NCBI RefSeq assembly: GCF_029227915.1
Contig: NC_079876.1
Coordinates: 7,256,001-7,320,000 of the forward strand
Length of the DNA stretch: 64,000 nt
Source: Hydractinia symbiolongicarpus
Taxonomy: Eukaryota > Cnidaria > Hydrozoa > Anthoathecata > Hydractiniidae
Direction: 5' to 3'
The notes beneath the pieces were generated by a model. That model was not told the origin of the DNA, ran no database searches, and saw nothing but the letters and a program-made list of their open reading frames with translations. How positions within the stretch are numbered: the first letter of the stretch is position 1; every line of letters starts with the position of its first letter. Made by a program: the position numbers and the translations under genes. Shown here piece after piece: positions 35,778-47,814 of this stretch.

Positions 35778-36183
35778 TGAGTCTTGTAGTTTTCAAAAAT
35801 GTTTTCATTTTTGATGAGACGCTGAATAAAAGAAGTTTAATCGCCGGCAAACGAAAACCCGCCATTTCCCGTAAACCCCGGACTCGGCCCGCATAGTCAA
35901 AAGTATAAAAAGAAAGTACCCAGGGAGTAAACTCATTTCCCTAACGATTTTTTAAATTATTTTTTCACCACTAAAACGCATGAGACTTGTAGTTTTCAAA
36001 AATATTTTCATGTTTGATGAGACGCTGAATAAAAGAAGTTTAATCGCCGGCAAACGAAAACCTGCGATTTCCCGTAAATCCCGGACTCGGCCCGTATAGT
36101 CAAAAGTATACAAAGAAAGTACCCAGGGTTTAAACTCATTTCCCGAACGATTTTTTAAATTATTATTTCACCACTAAAGCCCA

Positions 36184-36578
36184 TAAGACTTGTAGTTTTT
36201 AAAAATGTTTTCATTTTTGATGAGACGCTGAATAAAATTAGTTTAAACGCCGGCAAACGAAAACATGCCATTTCCCGTAAATCCCGGACTTGGCCCGTAT
36301 AGTAAAGAAAGTACCCGGGATGTAAACTCATTTCCCGAACGATTTTTTAAATTATTATTTCACCACTAAAACCCATGAGACTTATAGTTTTTAAAAATAT
36401 TTTCATTTTTGATGAGACGCTGAATAAAAGAAGTTTAATCGCCGGCAAACGAAAACCCGCGATTTCCCGTAAATCCCGGACTCGGCCCGTATAGTCAAAA
36501 GTATACAAAGAAATTACCCAGGGAGTAAACTCATTTCCCGAACGATTTTTTAAATTATTTTTTCACCACTACAACGCA
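36184..36578 (-). repeat. A-B pair (right arm 2)
   Basis: B 36,184-36,375 and A 36,376-36,578 (GAAATTACCC). B here carries AAATTAGTTTAAACGCC, unlike its copy 1,207 bp away. Confidence 0.85.
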
Positions 36579-37390
36579 TGAGACTTGTAGTTTTTAAAAA
36601 TGTTTTCATTTTTGATGAGACGCTGAATAAAAGAAGTTTAATCGCCGGCGAACGAAAACCCGCCATTTCCCGTAAACCCCGGACTCGGCCCGTATAGTCG
36701 AAAGTATACAAAGAAAGTACCCAGGGAGTAAACTCATTTTCCGAACGATTTTTTAAATTATTTTTTCACCACTACAACGCATGAGACTTGTAGTTTTCAA
36801 AAATGTTTTCATTTTTGATGAGACGCTGAATAAAAGAAGTTTAATCGCCCTCAAACGAAAATCCGCGATTTCCCGTAAATCCCGGACTCGGCCCGTATAG
36901 TCTAAAGAATACAAAGAAAGTACCCAGGGAGTAAACTCATTTCCCGAACGATTTTTTAAAATATTTTTTCACCACTAAAACGCATGAGTCTTGTAGTTTT
37001 CAAAAATGTTTTCATTTTTGATGAGACGCTGAATAAAAGAAGTTTAATCGCCGGCAAACGAAAACCCGCCATTTCCCGTAAACCCCGGACTCGGCCCGCA
37101 TAGTCAAAAGTATAAAAAGAAAGTACCCAGGGAGTAAACTCATTTCCCGAACGATTTTTTAAATTATTTTTTCACCACTAAAACGCATGAGACTTGTAGT
37201 TTTCAAAAATATTTTCATGTTTGATGAGACGCTGAATAAAAGAAGTTTAATCGCCGGCAAACGAAAACCCGCGATTTCCCGTAAATCCCGGACTCGGCTC
37301 GTATAGTCAAAAGTATACAAAGAAAGTACCCAGGGAGTAAACTCATTTCCCGAACGATTTTTTCAAATATTTTTTCACCACTAAAACGCA

Positions 37391-37785
37391 TGAGACTTGT
37401 AGTTTTCAAAAATGTTTTCATTTTTGATGAGACGCTGAATAAAAGAAGTTTAATCGCCGGCAAACGAAAACATGCCATTTCCCGTAAATCCCGGACTTGG
37501 CCCGTATAGTAAAGAAAGTACCCGGGATGTAAACTCATTTCCCGAACGATTTTTTAAATTATTATTTCACCACTAAAACCCATGAGACTTATAGTTTTTA
37601 AAAATATTTTCATTTTTGATGAGACGCTGAATAAAAGAAGTTTAATCGCCGGCAAACGAAAACCCGCGATTTCCCGTAAATCCCGGACTCGGCCCGTATA
37701 GTCAAAAGTATACAAAGAAATTACCCAGGGAGTAAACTCATTTCCCGAACGATTTTTTAAATTATTTTTTCACCACTACAACGCA
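37391..37785 (-). repeat. A-B pair (right arm 3)
   Basis: B 37,391-37,582 and A 37,583-37,785, the 1,207-bp copy of the pair at 36,184. Confidence 0.85.
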
Positions 37786-38191
37786 TGAGACTTGTAGTTT
37801 TTAAAAATGTTTTCATTTTTGATGAGACGCTGAATAAAAGAAGTTTAATCGCCGGCAAACGAAAACCCGCCATTTCCCGTAAACCCCGGACTCGGCCCGT
37901 ATAGTCGAAAGTATACAAAGAAAGTACCCAGGGAGTAAACTCATTTTCCGAACGATTTTTTAAATTATTTTTTCACCACTACAACGCATGAGACTTGTAG
38001 TTTTCAAAAATGTTTTCATTTTTGATGAGACGCTGAATAAAAGAAGTTTAATCGCCCTCAAACGAAAATCCGCGATTTCCCGTAAATCCCGGACTCGGCC
38101 CGTATAGTCTAAAGAATACAAAGAAAGTACCCAGGGAGTAAACTCATTTCCCGAACGATTTTTTAAAGTATTTTTTCACCACTAAAACGCA

Positions 38192-38388
38192 TGAGACTTG
38201 TAGTTTTCAAAAATGTTTTCATTTTTGATGAGACGCTAGAGGTTTAATCGCCGGCAAACAAAATCCCGCGATTTCCCGTAAATCCCGGGTTTGGCCCGTA
38301 TAGTCGAATGTATACAAAGAAAGTACCCAGGGAGTAAACTCATTTCCCGAACGATTTTTTAATTTTCTTTTTTCACCACTAAAACGCA
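38192..38388 (-). repeat. Monomer with 7-bp deletion, 197 bp
   Basis: GACGCT is joined to AGAGGTTTAATCG, missing TAATAAA. It starts exactly at the end of the second 6-mer copy and leads into a short run of GAATG-type monomers (38.2-38.8 kb) with GACGGTTAATG. Confidence 0.82.
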
Positions 38389-38780
38389 TGATACTTAAAG
38401 TTTTCAAAAATGTTTTCATTTTTGATGAGACGGTTAATGAAAGAAGTTTAATCGCCGGCAAACGAAATCCCGCAATTTCCCGTAAATCCCGAGCTTGGCC
38501 CGTATAGTCGAATGTATACAAAGAAAGTACTCAGTGAGTAAACTCATTTCCCGAACGATTTTTTAATTTTTTTTCTTTCCACTAAAACGCATGAGACTTG
38601 TAGTTTTCAAAAATGTTTTCATTTTTGATGAGACGGTTAATGAAAGAAGTTTAATCGCCGGCAAACGAAAACCTGCGATTTCCCGTAAATCCCGGGCTTA
38701 GCCGGTATAGTCGAATGTATACAAAGAAAGTACCCTGTGAGTAATCTCATTTCCCGAACGATTTTTTAAATTATTTTTTC
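38389..38780 (-). repeat. Two T2-like monomers with GACGGTTAATG
   Basis: These carry CGAATGTATAC and GAGCTTGGCCC or GGGCTTAGCC, so they resemble left-arm AAGCCC monomers. The first has TGATACTTAAAG in place of TGAGACTTGTAG. Their AATTTTCTTTT and AATTTTTTTTCTTTCC stretches are unusual in the array. Confidence 0.75.
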
Positions 38781-39199
38781 ACCACTAGAACGCATGAGAC
38801 TTGTAGTTTTCAAAAATGTTTTCATTTTTGATGAGACGCTGAATAAAAGAAGTTTAATCGCCGGCAAACGAAAACCCGCCATTTCCCGTAAACCCCGGAC
38901 TTGGCCCGCATAGTCAAAAGTATACAAAGAAAGTACCCAGGGAGTAAACTCATTTCCCGAACGATTTTTTAAATTATTTTTTCAACACTACAACGCATGA
39001 GACTTGTAGTTTTTAAAAATGTTTTCATTTTTGATGAGACGCTGAATAAAAGAAGTTTAATCGCCGGCGAACGAAAACCCGCCATTTCCCGTAAACCCGG
39101 ACTCGGCCCGTATAGTCGAAAGTATACAAAGAAAGTACCCAGGGAGTAAACTCATTTTCCGAACGATTTTTTAAATTATTTTTTCACCACTACAACGCA

Positions 39200-39391
39200 T
39201 GAGACTTGTAGTTTTCAAAAATGTTTTCATTTTTGATGAGACGCTGAATAAAAGAAGTTTAATCGCCGGCAAACAAAAACATGCCATTTCCCGTAAATCC
39301 CGGACTCGGCCCGTATAGTAAAGAAAGTACCCGGGATGTAAACTCATTTCCCGAACGATTTTTTAAATGATTATTTCACCACTAAAACCCA
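39200..39391 (-). repeat. B monomer (right arm), 192 bp, no A partner
   Basis: GTATAGTAAAGAAAG at about 39,313. The upstream (higher-coordinate) neighbour has GTACCCAGG rather than the A-type ATTACCCAGG. Confidence 0.85.
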
Positions 39392-39797
39392 TGAGACTTA
39401 TAGTTTTTAAAAATGTTTTCATTTTTGATGAGACGCTGAATAAAAGAAGTTTAATCGCCGGCAAACGAAAACCCGCCATTTCCCGTAAACCCCGGACTTG
39501 GCCCGCATAGTCAAAAGTATACAAAGAAAGTACCCAGGGAGTAAACTCATTTCCCGAACGATTTTTTAAATTATTTTTTCAACACTACAACGCATGAGAC
39601 TTGTAGTTTTTAAAAATGTTTTCATTTTTGATGAGACGCTGAATAAAAGAAGTTTAATCGCCGGCGAACGAAAACCCGCCATTTCCCGTAAACCCCGGAC
39701 TCGGCCCGTATAGTCGAAAGTATACAAAGAAAGTACCCAGGGAGTAAACTCATTTTCCGAACGATTTTTTCAATTATTTTTTCACCACTACAACGCA

Positions 39798-39989
39798 TGA
39801 GACTTGTAGTTTTCAAAAATGTTTTCATTTTTGATGAGACGCTGAATAAAAGAAGTTTAATCGCCGGCAAACAAAAACATGCCATTTCCCGTAAATCCCG
39901 GACTCGGCCCGTATAGTAAAGAAAGTACCCGGGATGTAAACTCATTTCCCGAACGATTTTTTAAATGATTATTTCACCACTAAAACCCA
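39798..39989 (-). repeat. B monomer (right arm), 192 bp, no A partner
   Basis: Copy of the preceding B at +598 bp, also with AAACAAAAACATGCC. Confidence 0.85.
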
Positions 39990-41410
39990 TGAGACTTATA
40001 GTTTTTAAAAATGTTTTCATTTTTGATGAGACGCTGAATAAAAGAAGTTTAATCGCCGGCAAACGAAAACCCGCCATTTCCCGTAAACCCCGGACTCGGC
40101 CCGCATAGTCAAAAGTATACAAAGAAAGTACCCAGGGAGTAAACTCATTTCCCGAACGATTTTTTAAATTATTTTTTCACCACTAAAACGCATGAGACTT
40201 GTAGTTTTCAAAAATGTTTTCATTTTTGATGAGACGCTGAAGAAAAAAAGTTTAATCGCCGGCAAACGAAAACCTGCGATATCCCGTAAATCCCGGACTC
40301 GGCCCGTATAGTCAAAAGTATACTAGGAAAGTACCCAGGGTGTAAACTCATTTCCCGAACGATTTTTTAAATTATTATTTCACCACTAAAGCCCATGAGA
40401 CTTGTAGTTTTTAAAAATGTTTTCATTTTTGATGAGACGCTGAATAAAAGTAGTTTAAACGCCGGCAAACGAAAACCCGCGATTTCCCGTAAATCCCGGA
40501 CTCGGCCCGTATAGTCAAAAGTATACAAAGAAAGTACCCAGGGAGTAAACTCATTTCCCATACGATTTTTTAAAATATTTTTTCACCACTAAAACGCATG
40601 AGACTTGTAGTTTTCAAAAATGTTTTCATTTTTGATGAGACGCTGAATAAAAGAAGTTTAATCGCCGGCAAACGAAAACCCGCCATTTCCCGTAAACCCC
40701 GGACTCGGCCCGTATAGTCAAAAGTATACAAAGAAATTACCCAGGGAGTAAACTCATTTTCCAAACGATTTTTTAAATTTTTTTTTCACCACTACAACGC
40801 ATGAGACTTGTAGTTTTTAAAAATGTTTTCATTTTTAATGAGACGCTGAATAAAAGAAGTTTAATCGCCGGCGAACGAAAACCCGCCATTTCCCGTAAAC
40901 CCCGGACTCGGCCCGTATAGTCAAAAGTATACAAAGAAAGTACCCAGGGAGTAAACTCATTTTCCGAACGATTTTTAAAATTATTTTTACACCACTACAA
41001 CGCATGAGACTTGTAGTTTTCAAAAATGTTTTCATTTTTGATGAGACGCTGAATAAAAGAAGTTTAATCGCCCTCAAACGAAAATCCGCGATTTCCCGTA
41101 AATCCCGGACTCGGCCCGTATAGTCCAAAGAATACAAAGAAAGTACCCAGGGAGTAAACTCATTTCCGAATCGATTTTTTCAATTATCTTTTCACCAGTA
41201 AAACACATGAGACTTGCAGTTTTCAAAAATGTTTTCATTTTTGATGAGACGCTTAATAAAAGAGGTTTAATCGCCGGAAAACAAAATCCCGCGATTTCCC
41301 GTAAATCCCGGGCTTGGCCCGTATAGTCGAATGTATACAAGGAAAGTACCCAGGTAGTAAACTCATTTCCGAATCGATTTTTTAAATTATCTTTTCACCA
41401 CTAAAACGCA
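39990..41410 (-). repeat. Seven T1-like monomers leading to the 7-mer block
   Basis: Ordinary monomers, including one A-like unit (GAAATTACCC at about 40,734) that here is not followed by B. A TCAAACGAAAATCCGCG variant with GTCCAAAGAATAC lies near 41,073-41,135, and a CAATTATC/CACCAGTAAAACAC unit follows it. Confidence 0.78.
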
Positions 41411-41672
41411 TGAGACTTGCAGTTTTCAAAAATGTTTTTATTTTTGATGAGACGCCTAATAAAAGAGGTTTAATCGCCGGCAAACGAAATCCCGCCATTT
41501 CCCGTAAATCCCGGGCTTGGCCCGTATAGTCGAATGTATACAAAGAAAGTACCCAGGGAGTAAACTCATTTTCCGAACGATTTTTTAAATTATATTTTCA
41601 CCACTAAGTACCCAGGGAGTAAACTCATTTCCGGAACGATTTTTTAAATTTTTTTTTCACCACTAAAACGCA
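41411..41672 (-). repeat. C monomer (right arm 2), 262 bp
   Basis: Extra piece joined at CACTAAGTACCC (about 41,602). It has GACGCCTAATAAAAGAGG and an AAGCCC body. Confidence 0.9.
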
Positions 41673-42078
41673 TGAGACTTGTAGTTTTCAAAAATGTTTT
41701 CATTTTTGATGAGACGCTGAATAAAAGAAGTTTAATCGCCGGCAAACGAAAACCCGCCATTTCCCGTAAACCCCGGACTCGGCCCGCATAGTCAAAAGTA
41801 TACAAAGAAAGTACCCAGGGAGTAAACTCATTTCACGAACGATTTTTTAAATTATTTTTTCACCACTAAAACGCATGAGACTTGTAGTTTTCAAAAATGT
41901 TTTCATTTTTGATGAGACGCTGAATAAAAAAAGTTTAATCGCCGGCAAACGAAAACCTGCGATTTCCCGTAAATCCCGGACTCGGCCCGTATAGTCAAAA
42001 GTATACAAAGAAAGTACCCAGGGAGTAAACTCATTTCCCGAACGATTTTTTAAAATATTTTTTCACCACTAAAACGCA

Positions 42079-42270
42079 TGAGACTTGTAGTTTTCAAAAA
42101 TGTTTTCATTTTTGATGAGACGCTGAATAAAAGAAGTTTAATCGCCGGCAAACGAAAACATGCCATTTCCCGTAAATCCCGGACTCGGCCCGTATAGTAA
42201 AGAAAGTACCCGGGATGTAAACTCATTTCCCGAACGATTTTTTAAATTATTATTTCACCACTAAAACCCA
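42079..42270 (-). repeat. B monomer (right arm), 192 bp, no A partner
   Basis: GTATAGTAAAGAAAG at about 42,193. The upstream neighbour has CCATTTTCCGTAATCCCC. Confidence 0.85.
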
Positions 42271-42879
42271 TGAGACTTATAGTTTTTAAAAATGTTTTCA
42301 TTTTTGATGAGACGCTGAATAAAAGAAGTTTAATCGCCGGCAAACGAAAACCCGCCATTTTCCGTAATCCCCGGACTCGGCCCGCATAGTCAAAAGTATA
42401 CAAAGAAAGTACCCAGGGAGTAAACTCATTTCCCGAACGATTTTTTAAATTATTTTTTCACCACTAAAACGCATGAGACTTGTAGTTTTCAAAAATGTTT
42501 TCATTTTTGATGAGACGCTGAATAAAAAAAGTTTAATCGCCGGCAAACGAAAACCTGCGATATCCCGTAAATCCCGGACTCGTCCCGTATAGTCCAAAGA
42601 ATACAAAGAAAGTACCCAGGGAGTAAACTCATTTCCGAATCGATTTTTTCAATTATCTTTTCACCAGTAAAACACATGAGACTTGCAGTTTTCAAAAATG
42701 TTTTCATTTTTGATGAGACGCTTAATAAAAGAGGTTTAATCGCCGGAAAACAAAATCCCGCGATTTCCCGTAAATCCCGGGCTTGGCCCGTATAGTCGAA
42801 TGTATACAAGGAAAGTACCCAGGTAGTAAACTCATTTCCGAATCGATTTTTTAAATTATCTTTTCACCACTAAAACGCA

Positions 42880-43141
42880 TGAGACTTGCAGTTTTCAAAA
42901 ATGTTTTTATTTTTGATGAGACGCTTAATAAAAGAGGTTTAATCGCCGGCAAACGAAATCCCGCCATTTCCCGTAAATCCCGGGCTTGGCCCGTATAGTC
43001 GAATGTATACAAAGAAAGTACCCAGGGAGTAAACTCATTTTCCGAACGATTTTTTAAATTATATTTTCACCACTAAGTACCCAGGGAGTAAACTCATTTC
43101 CGGAACGATTTTTTAAATTTTTTTTTCACCACTAAAACGCA
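42880..43141 (-). repeat. C monomer (right arm 3), 262 bp
   Basis: Copy of the C at 41,411, offset 1,469 bp. Confidence 0.9.
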
Positions 43142-43547
43142 TGAGACTTGTAGTTTTCAAAAATGTTTTCATTTTTGATGAGACGCTGAATAAAAGAAGT
43201 TTAATCGCCGGCAAACGAAAACCCGCCATTTCCCGTAAACCCCGGACTCGGCCCGCATAGTCAAAAGTATACAAAGAAAGTACCCAGGGAGTAAACTCAT
43301 TTCACGAACGATTTTTTAAATTATTTTTTCACCACTAAAACGCATGAGACTTGTAGTTTTCAAAAATGTTTTCATTTTTGATGAGACGCTGAATAAAAAA
43401 AGTTTAATCGCCGGCAAACGAAAACCTGCGATTTCCCGTAAATCCCGGACTCGGCCCGTATAGTCAAAAGTATACAAAGAAAGTACCCAGGGAGTAAACT
43501 CATTTCCCGAACGATTTTTTAAAATATTTTTTCACCACTAAAACGCA

Positions 43548-43739
43548 TGAGACTTGTAGTTTTCAAAAATGTTTTCATTTTTGATGAGACGCTGAATAAA
43601 AGAAGTTTAATCGCCGGCAAACGAAAACATGCCATTTCCCGTAAATCCCGGACTCGGCCCGTATAGTAAAGAAAGTACCCGGGATGTAAACTCATTTCCC
43701 GAACGATTTTTTAAATTATTATTTCACCACTAAAACCCA
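43548..43739 (-). repeat. B monomer (right arm), 192 bp, no A partner
   Basis: Copy of the B at 42,079, offset 1,469 bp. Confidence 0.85.
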
Positions 43740-44145
43740 TGAGACTTATAGTTTTTAAAAATGTTTTCATTTTTGATGAGACGCTGAATAAAAGAAGTTT
43801 AATCGCCGGCAAACGAAAACCCGCCATTTTCCGTAATCCCCGGACTCGGCCCGCATAGTCAAAAGTATACAAAGAAAGTACCCAGGGAGTAAACTCATTT
43901 CCCGAACGATTTTTTAAATTATTTTTTCACCACTAAAACGCATGAGACTTGTAGTTTTCAAAAATGTTTTCATTTTTGATGAGACGCTGAATAAAAAAAG
44001 TTTAATCGCCGGCAAACGAAAACCTGCGATATCCCGTAAATCCCGGACTCGTCCCGTATAGTCAAAAGTATACAAAGAAAGTACCCAGGGAGTAAACTCA
44101 TTTCCCGAACGATTTTTTAAAATATTTTTTCACCACTAAAACGCA

Positions 44146-44540
44146 TGAGACTTGTAGTTTTCAAAAATGTTTTCATTTTTGATGAGACGCTGAATAAAAG
44201 AAGTTTAATCGCCGGCAAACGAAAACATGCCATTTCTCGTAAATCCCGGACTCGGCCCGTATAATAAAGAAAGTACCCGGGATGTAAACTCATTTCCCGA
44301 ACGATTTTTTAAATTATTATTTCACCACTAAAACCCATGAGACTTATAGTTTTTAAAAATGTTTTCATTTTTGATGAGACGCTGAATAAAAGAAGTTTAA
44401 TCGCCGGCAAACGAAAACCCGCCATTTCCCGTAAACCCCGGACTCGGCCCGTATAGTCAAAAGTATACAAAGAAATTACCCAGGGAGTAAACTCATTTTC
44501 CAAACGATTTTTTAAATTTTTTTTTCACCACTACAACGCA
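44146..44540 (-). repeat. A-B pair (right arm 4)
   Basis: B 44,146-44,337, with GTATAATAAAGAAAG (G to A at the join), and A 44,338-44,540. It replaces the ordinary monomer expected here from the 1,469-bp period. Confidence 0.85.
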
Positions 44541-45149
44541 TGAGACTTGCAGTTTTCAAAAATGTTTTTATTTTTGATGAGACGCTTAATAAAAGAGGTT
44601 TAATCGCCGGCAAACGAAATCCCGCCATTTCCCGTAAATCCCGGGCTTGGCCCGTATAGTCGAATGTATACAAAGAAAGTACCCAGGGAGTAAACTCATT
44701 TCCGGAACGATTTTTTAAATTTTTTTTTCACCACTAAAACGCATGAGACTTGTAGTTTTCAAAAATGTTTTCATTTTTGATGAGACGCTGAATAAAAGAA
44801 GTTTAATCGCCGGCAAACGAAAACCCGCCATTTCCCGTAAACCCCGGACTCGGCCCGCATAGTCAAAAGTATACAAAGAAAGTACCCAGGGAGTAAACTC
44901 ATTTCCCGAACGATTTTTTAAATTATTTTTTCACCACTAAAACGCATGAGACTTGTAGTTTTCAAAAATGTTTTCATTTTTGATGAGACGCTGAATAAAA
45001 AAAGTTTAATCGCCGGCAAACGAAAACCTGCGATTTCCCGTAAATCCCGGACTCGGCCCGTATAGCCAAAAGTATACAAAGAAAGTACCCAGGGAGTAAA
45101 CTCATTTCCCGAACGATTTTTTAAAATATTTTTTCACCACTACAACGCA
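44541..45149 (-). repeat. Three ordinary monomers
   Basis: The first (44,541 onward) is the GAATGTATAC type that elsewhere forms the body of C, but it lacks the 59-bp extra piece: TAAACTCATTTCCGG follows GTACCCAGGGAG directly. It looks like a C monomer that lost its duplication. Confidence 0.8.
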
Positions 45150-45555
45150 TGAGACTTGCAGTTTTCAAAAATGTTTTCATTTTTGATGAGACGCTGAATA
45201 AAAGAAGTTTAATCGCCGGCAAACGAAAACCCGCCATTTCCCGTAAACCCCGGACTCGGCCCGCATAGTCAAAAGTATACAAAGAAAGTACCCAGGGAGT
45301 AAACTCATTTCCCGAACGATTTTTTAAATTATTTTTTCACCACTAAAACGCATGAGACTTGTAGTTTTCAAAAATGTTTTCATTTTTGATGAGACGCTGA
45401 ATAAAAAAAGTTTAATCGCCGGCAAACGAAAACCTGCGATTTCCCGTAAATCCCGGACTCGGCCCGTATAGTCAAAAGTATACAAAGAAAGTACCCAGGG
45501 AGTAAACTCATTTCCCGAACGATTTTTTAAAATATTTTTTCACCACTAAAACGCG

Positions 45556-45747
45556 TGAGACTTGTAGTTTTCAAAAATGTTTTCATTTTTGATGAGACGC
45601 TGAATAAAAGAAGTTTAATCGCCGGCAAACGAAAACATGCCATTTCCCGTAAATCCCGGACTCGGCCCGTATAGTAAAGAAAGTACCCGGGATGTAAACT
45701 CATTTCCCGAACGATTTTTTAAATTATTATTTCACCACTAAAACCCA
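45556..45747 (-). repeat. B monomer (right arm), 192 bp, no A partner
   Basis: GTATAGTAAAG near 45,669. It follows the ACGCGTGAG boundary. Confidence 0.85.
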
Positions 45748-46356
45748 TGAGACTTATAGTTTTTAAAAATGTTTTCATTTTTGATGAGACGCTGAATAAA
45801 AGAAGTTTAATCGCCGGCAAACGAAAACTCGCCATTTTCCGTAAACCCCGGACTCGGCCCGCATAGTCAAAAGTATACAAAGAAAGTACCCAGGGAGTAA
45901 ACTCATTTCCCGAACGATTTTTTAAATTATTTTTTCACCACTAAAACGCATGAGACTTGTAGTTTTCAAAAATGTTTTCTTTTTTGATGAGACGCTGAAT
46001 AAAAAAAGTTTAATCGCCGGCAAACGAAAACCTGCGATATCCCGTAAATCCCGGACTCGGCCCGTATAGTCAAAAGTATACAAGGAAAGTACCCAGGGTG
46101 TAAACTCATTTCCCGAACGATTTTTTAAATTATTATTTCACCACTAAAGCCCATGAGACTTGTAGTTTTTAAAAATGTTTTCATTTTTGATGAGACGCTG
46201 AATAAAAGTAGTTTAAACGCCGGCAAACGAAAACCCGCGATTTCCCGTAAATCCCGGACTCGTCCCGTATAGTCAAAAGTATACAAAGAAAGTACCCAGG
46301 GAGTAAACTCATTTCCCGAACGATTTTTTAAAATATTTTTTCACTACTAAAACGCA

Positions 46357-46751
46357 TGAGACTTGTAGTTTTCAAAAATGTTTTCATTTTTGATGAGACG
46401 CTGAATAAAAGAAGTTTAATCGCCGGTAAACGAAAACATGCCATTTCTCGTAAATCCCGGGCTCGGCCCGTATAATAAAGAAAGTACCCGGGATGTAAAC
46501 TCATTTCCCGAACGATTTTTTAAATTATTATCTCACCACTAAAACCCATGAGACTTTTAGTTTTTAAAAATGTTTTCATTTTTGATGAGACGCTGAATAA
46601 AAGAAGTTTAATCGCCGGCAAACGAAAACCCGCCATTTCCCGTAAACCCCGGACTCGGCCCGTATAGTCAAAAGTATACAAAGAAATTACCCAGGGAGTA
46701 AACTCATTTTCCAAACGATTTTTTAAATTTTTTTTTCACCACTACAACGCA
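46357..46751 (-). repeat. A-B pair (right arm 5)
   Basis: B 46,357-46,548 (GTATAATAAAG) and A 46,549-46,751, with TGAGACTTTTAG. Confidence 0.85.
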
Positions 46752-47157
46752 TGAGACTTGTAGTTTTTAAAAATGTTTTCATTTTTGATGAGACGCTGAA
46801 TAAAAGAAGTTTAATCGCCGGCGAACGAAAACCCGCCATTTCCCGTAAATCCCGGACTCGGCCCGTATAGTCAAAAGTATACAAAGAAAGTACCCAGGGA
46901 GTAAACTCATTTTCCGAACGATTTTTTAAATTATTTTTTCACCACTACAACGCATGAGACTTGTAGTTTTCAAAAATGTTTTCATTTTTGATGAGACGCT
47001 GAATAAAAGAAGTTTAATCGCCTTCAAACGAAAATCCGCGATTTCCCGTAAATCCCGGACTCGGCCCGTATAGTACAAAGAATACAAAGAAAGTACCCAG
47101 GGAGTAAACTCATTTCCGAATCGATTTTTTCAATTATCTTTTCACCACTAAAACGCA

Positions 47158-47814
47158 TGAGACTTGCAGTTTTCAAAAATGTTTTCATTTTTGATGAGAC
47201 GCTTAATAAAAGAGGTTTAATCGCCGGAAAACGAAATCGCGCGATTTCCCGTAAATCCCGGGCTTGGCCCGTATAGTCGAATGTATACAAAGAAAGTACC
47301 CAGGGAGTAAACTTGTTTTCCGAACGATTTTTTAAATTATATTTTCACCACTAAGTACCCAGGGAGTAAACTCATTTCCGGAACGATTTTTTAAATTTTT
47401 TTTTCACCACTAAAACGCATGAGACTTGTAGTTTTTAAAAATGTTTTCATTTCTGATGAGACGCTGAATAAAAGAAGTTTAATCGCCGGCAAACGAAAAC
47501 ATGCCATTTCTCGTAAATCCCGGACTCGGCCCGTATAATAAAGAAAGTACCCGGGATGTAAACTCATTTCCCGAACGATTTTTTAAATTATTATTTCACC
47601 ACTAAAACCCATGAGACTTATAGTTTTTAAAAATGTTTTCATTTTTGATGAGACGCTGAATAAAAGAAGTTTAATCGCCGGCAAACGAAAACCCGCCATT
47701 TCCCGTAAACCCCGGACTCGGCCCGTATAGTCAAAAGTATACAAAGAAATTACCCAGGGAGTAAACTCATTTTCCAAACGATTTTTTAAATTTTTTTTTC
47801 ACCACTACAACGCA
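47158..47814 (-). repeat. Only intact A-B-C trimer in the right arm, 657 bp
   Basis: Read on the - strand it is A (47,814-47,612), B (47,611-47,420) and C (47,419-47,158), the same order and length as the nine left-arm trimers. A has the GAAATTACCC mark and B lacks the 11 bp. A further C (47,815-48,076) lies just upstream, so C-A-B-C is continuous. The C body is of AAGCCC type, unlike the left arm. Confidence 0.88.

Larger units (their letters stand above)
35778..38191 (-). repeat. 6-mer HOR, two copies of 1,207 bp
   Basis: Copies are 35,778-36,984 and 36,985-38,191; 1,207 equals five monomers plus one B (192). Shared private marks are TGAGTCTTG (35,778 and 36,985), AATATTTTCATGTTTG (36,001 and 37,208) and TAAAAAGAAAG (about 35,906 and 37,113). 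The monomer just before B (lower coordinates) differs between copies, so exchange has occurred since duplication. Confidence 0.82.
38781..39989 (-). repeat. 3-mer HOR with B, two copies of 598 bp
   Basis: TTCAACACTACAACGC recurs at 38,981 and 39,578, and B monomers lie at 39,200-39,391 and 39,798-39,989. The first copy lacks one C in AAACCCGG (about 39,095), so the local offset is 597. 598 equals two 203-bp monomers plus one B. Confidence 0.83.
41411..44145 (-). repeat. 7-mer HOR, offset 1,469 bp
   Basis: Copy 1 is 41,411-42,879; copy 2 begins at 42,880 and matches until about 44,050. 1,469 equals C (262) plus B (192) plus five monomers. The private CACCAGTAAAACACATG near 41,196 recurs near 42,665. 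C and B are present but separated by two ordinary monomers. Confidence 0.87.
45150..47419 (-). repeat. Large duplication, copy 1 (2,270 bp)
   Basis: Matches 48,077-50,549 at an offset of 2,927 bp. Shared private marks include ACGCGTGAGAC (45,551 and 48,478), TTTTCTTTTTTGATG (about 45,975 and 48,902) and CACTACTAAAACGC (46,342 and 49,269). It ends with the C monomer 47,158-47,419. Confidence 0.87.

Noticed and set aside
38541-38590. Microsatellite or foreign insert in the poly-T stretch AATTTTTTTTCTTTCC
   Set aside because: It aligns to the usual ATTTTTTCACC region with a few substitutions and one or two length changes.
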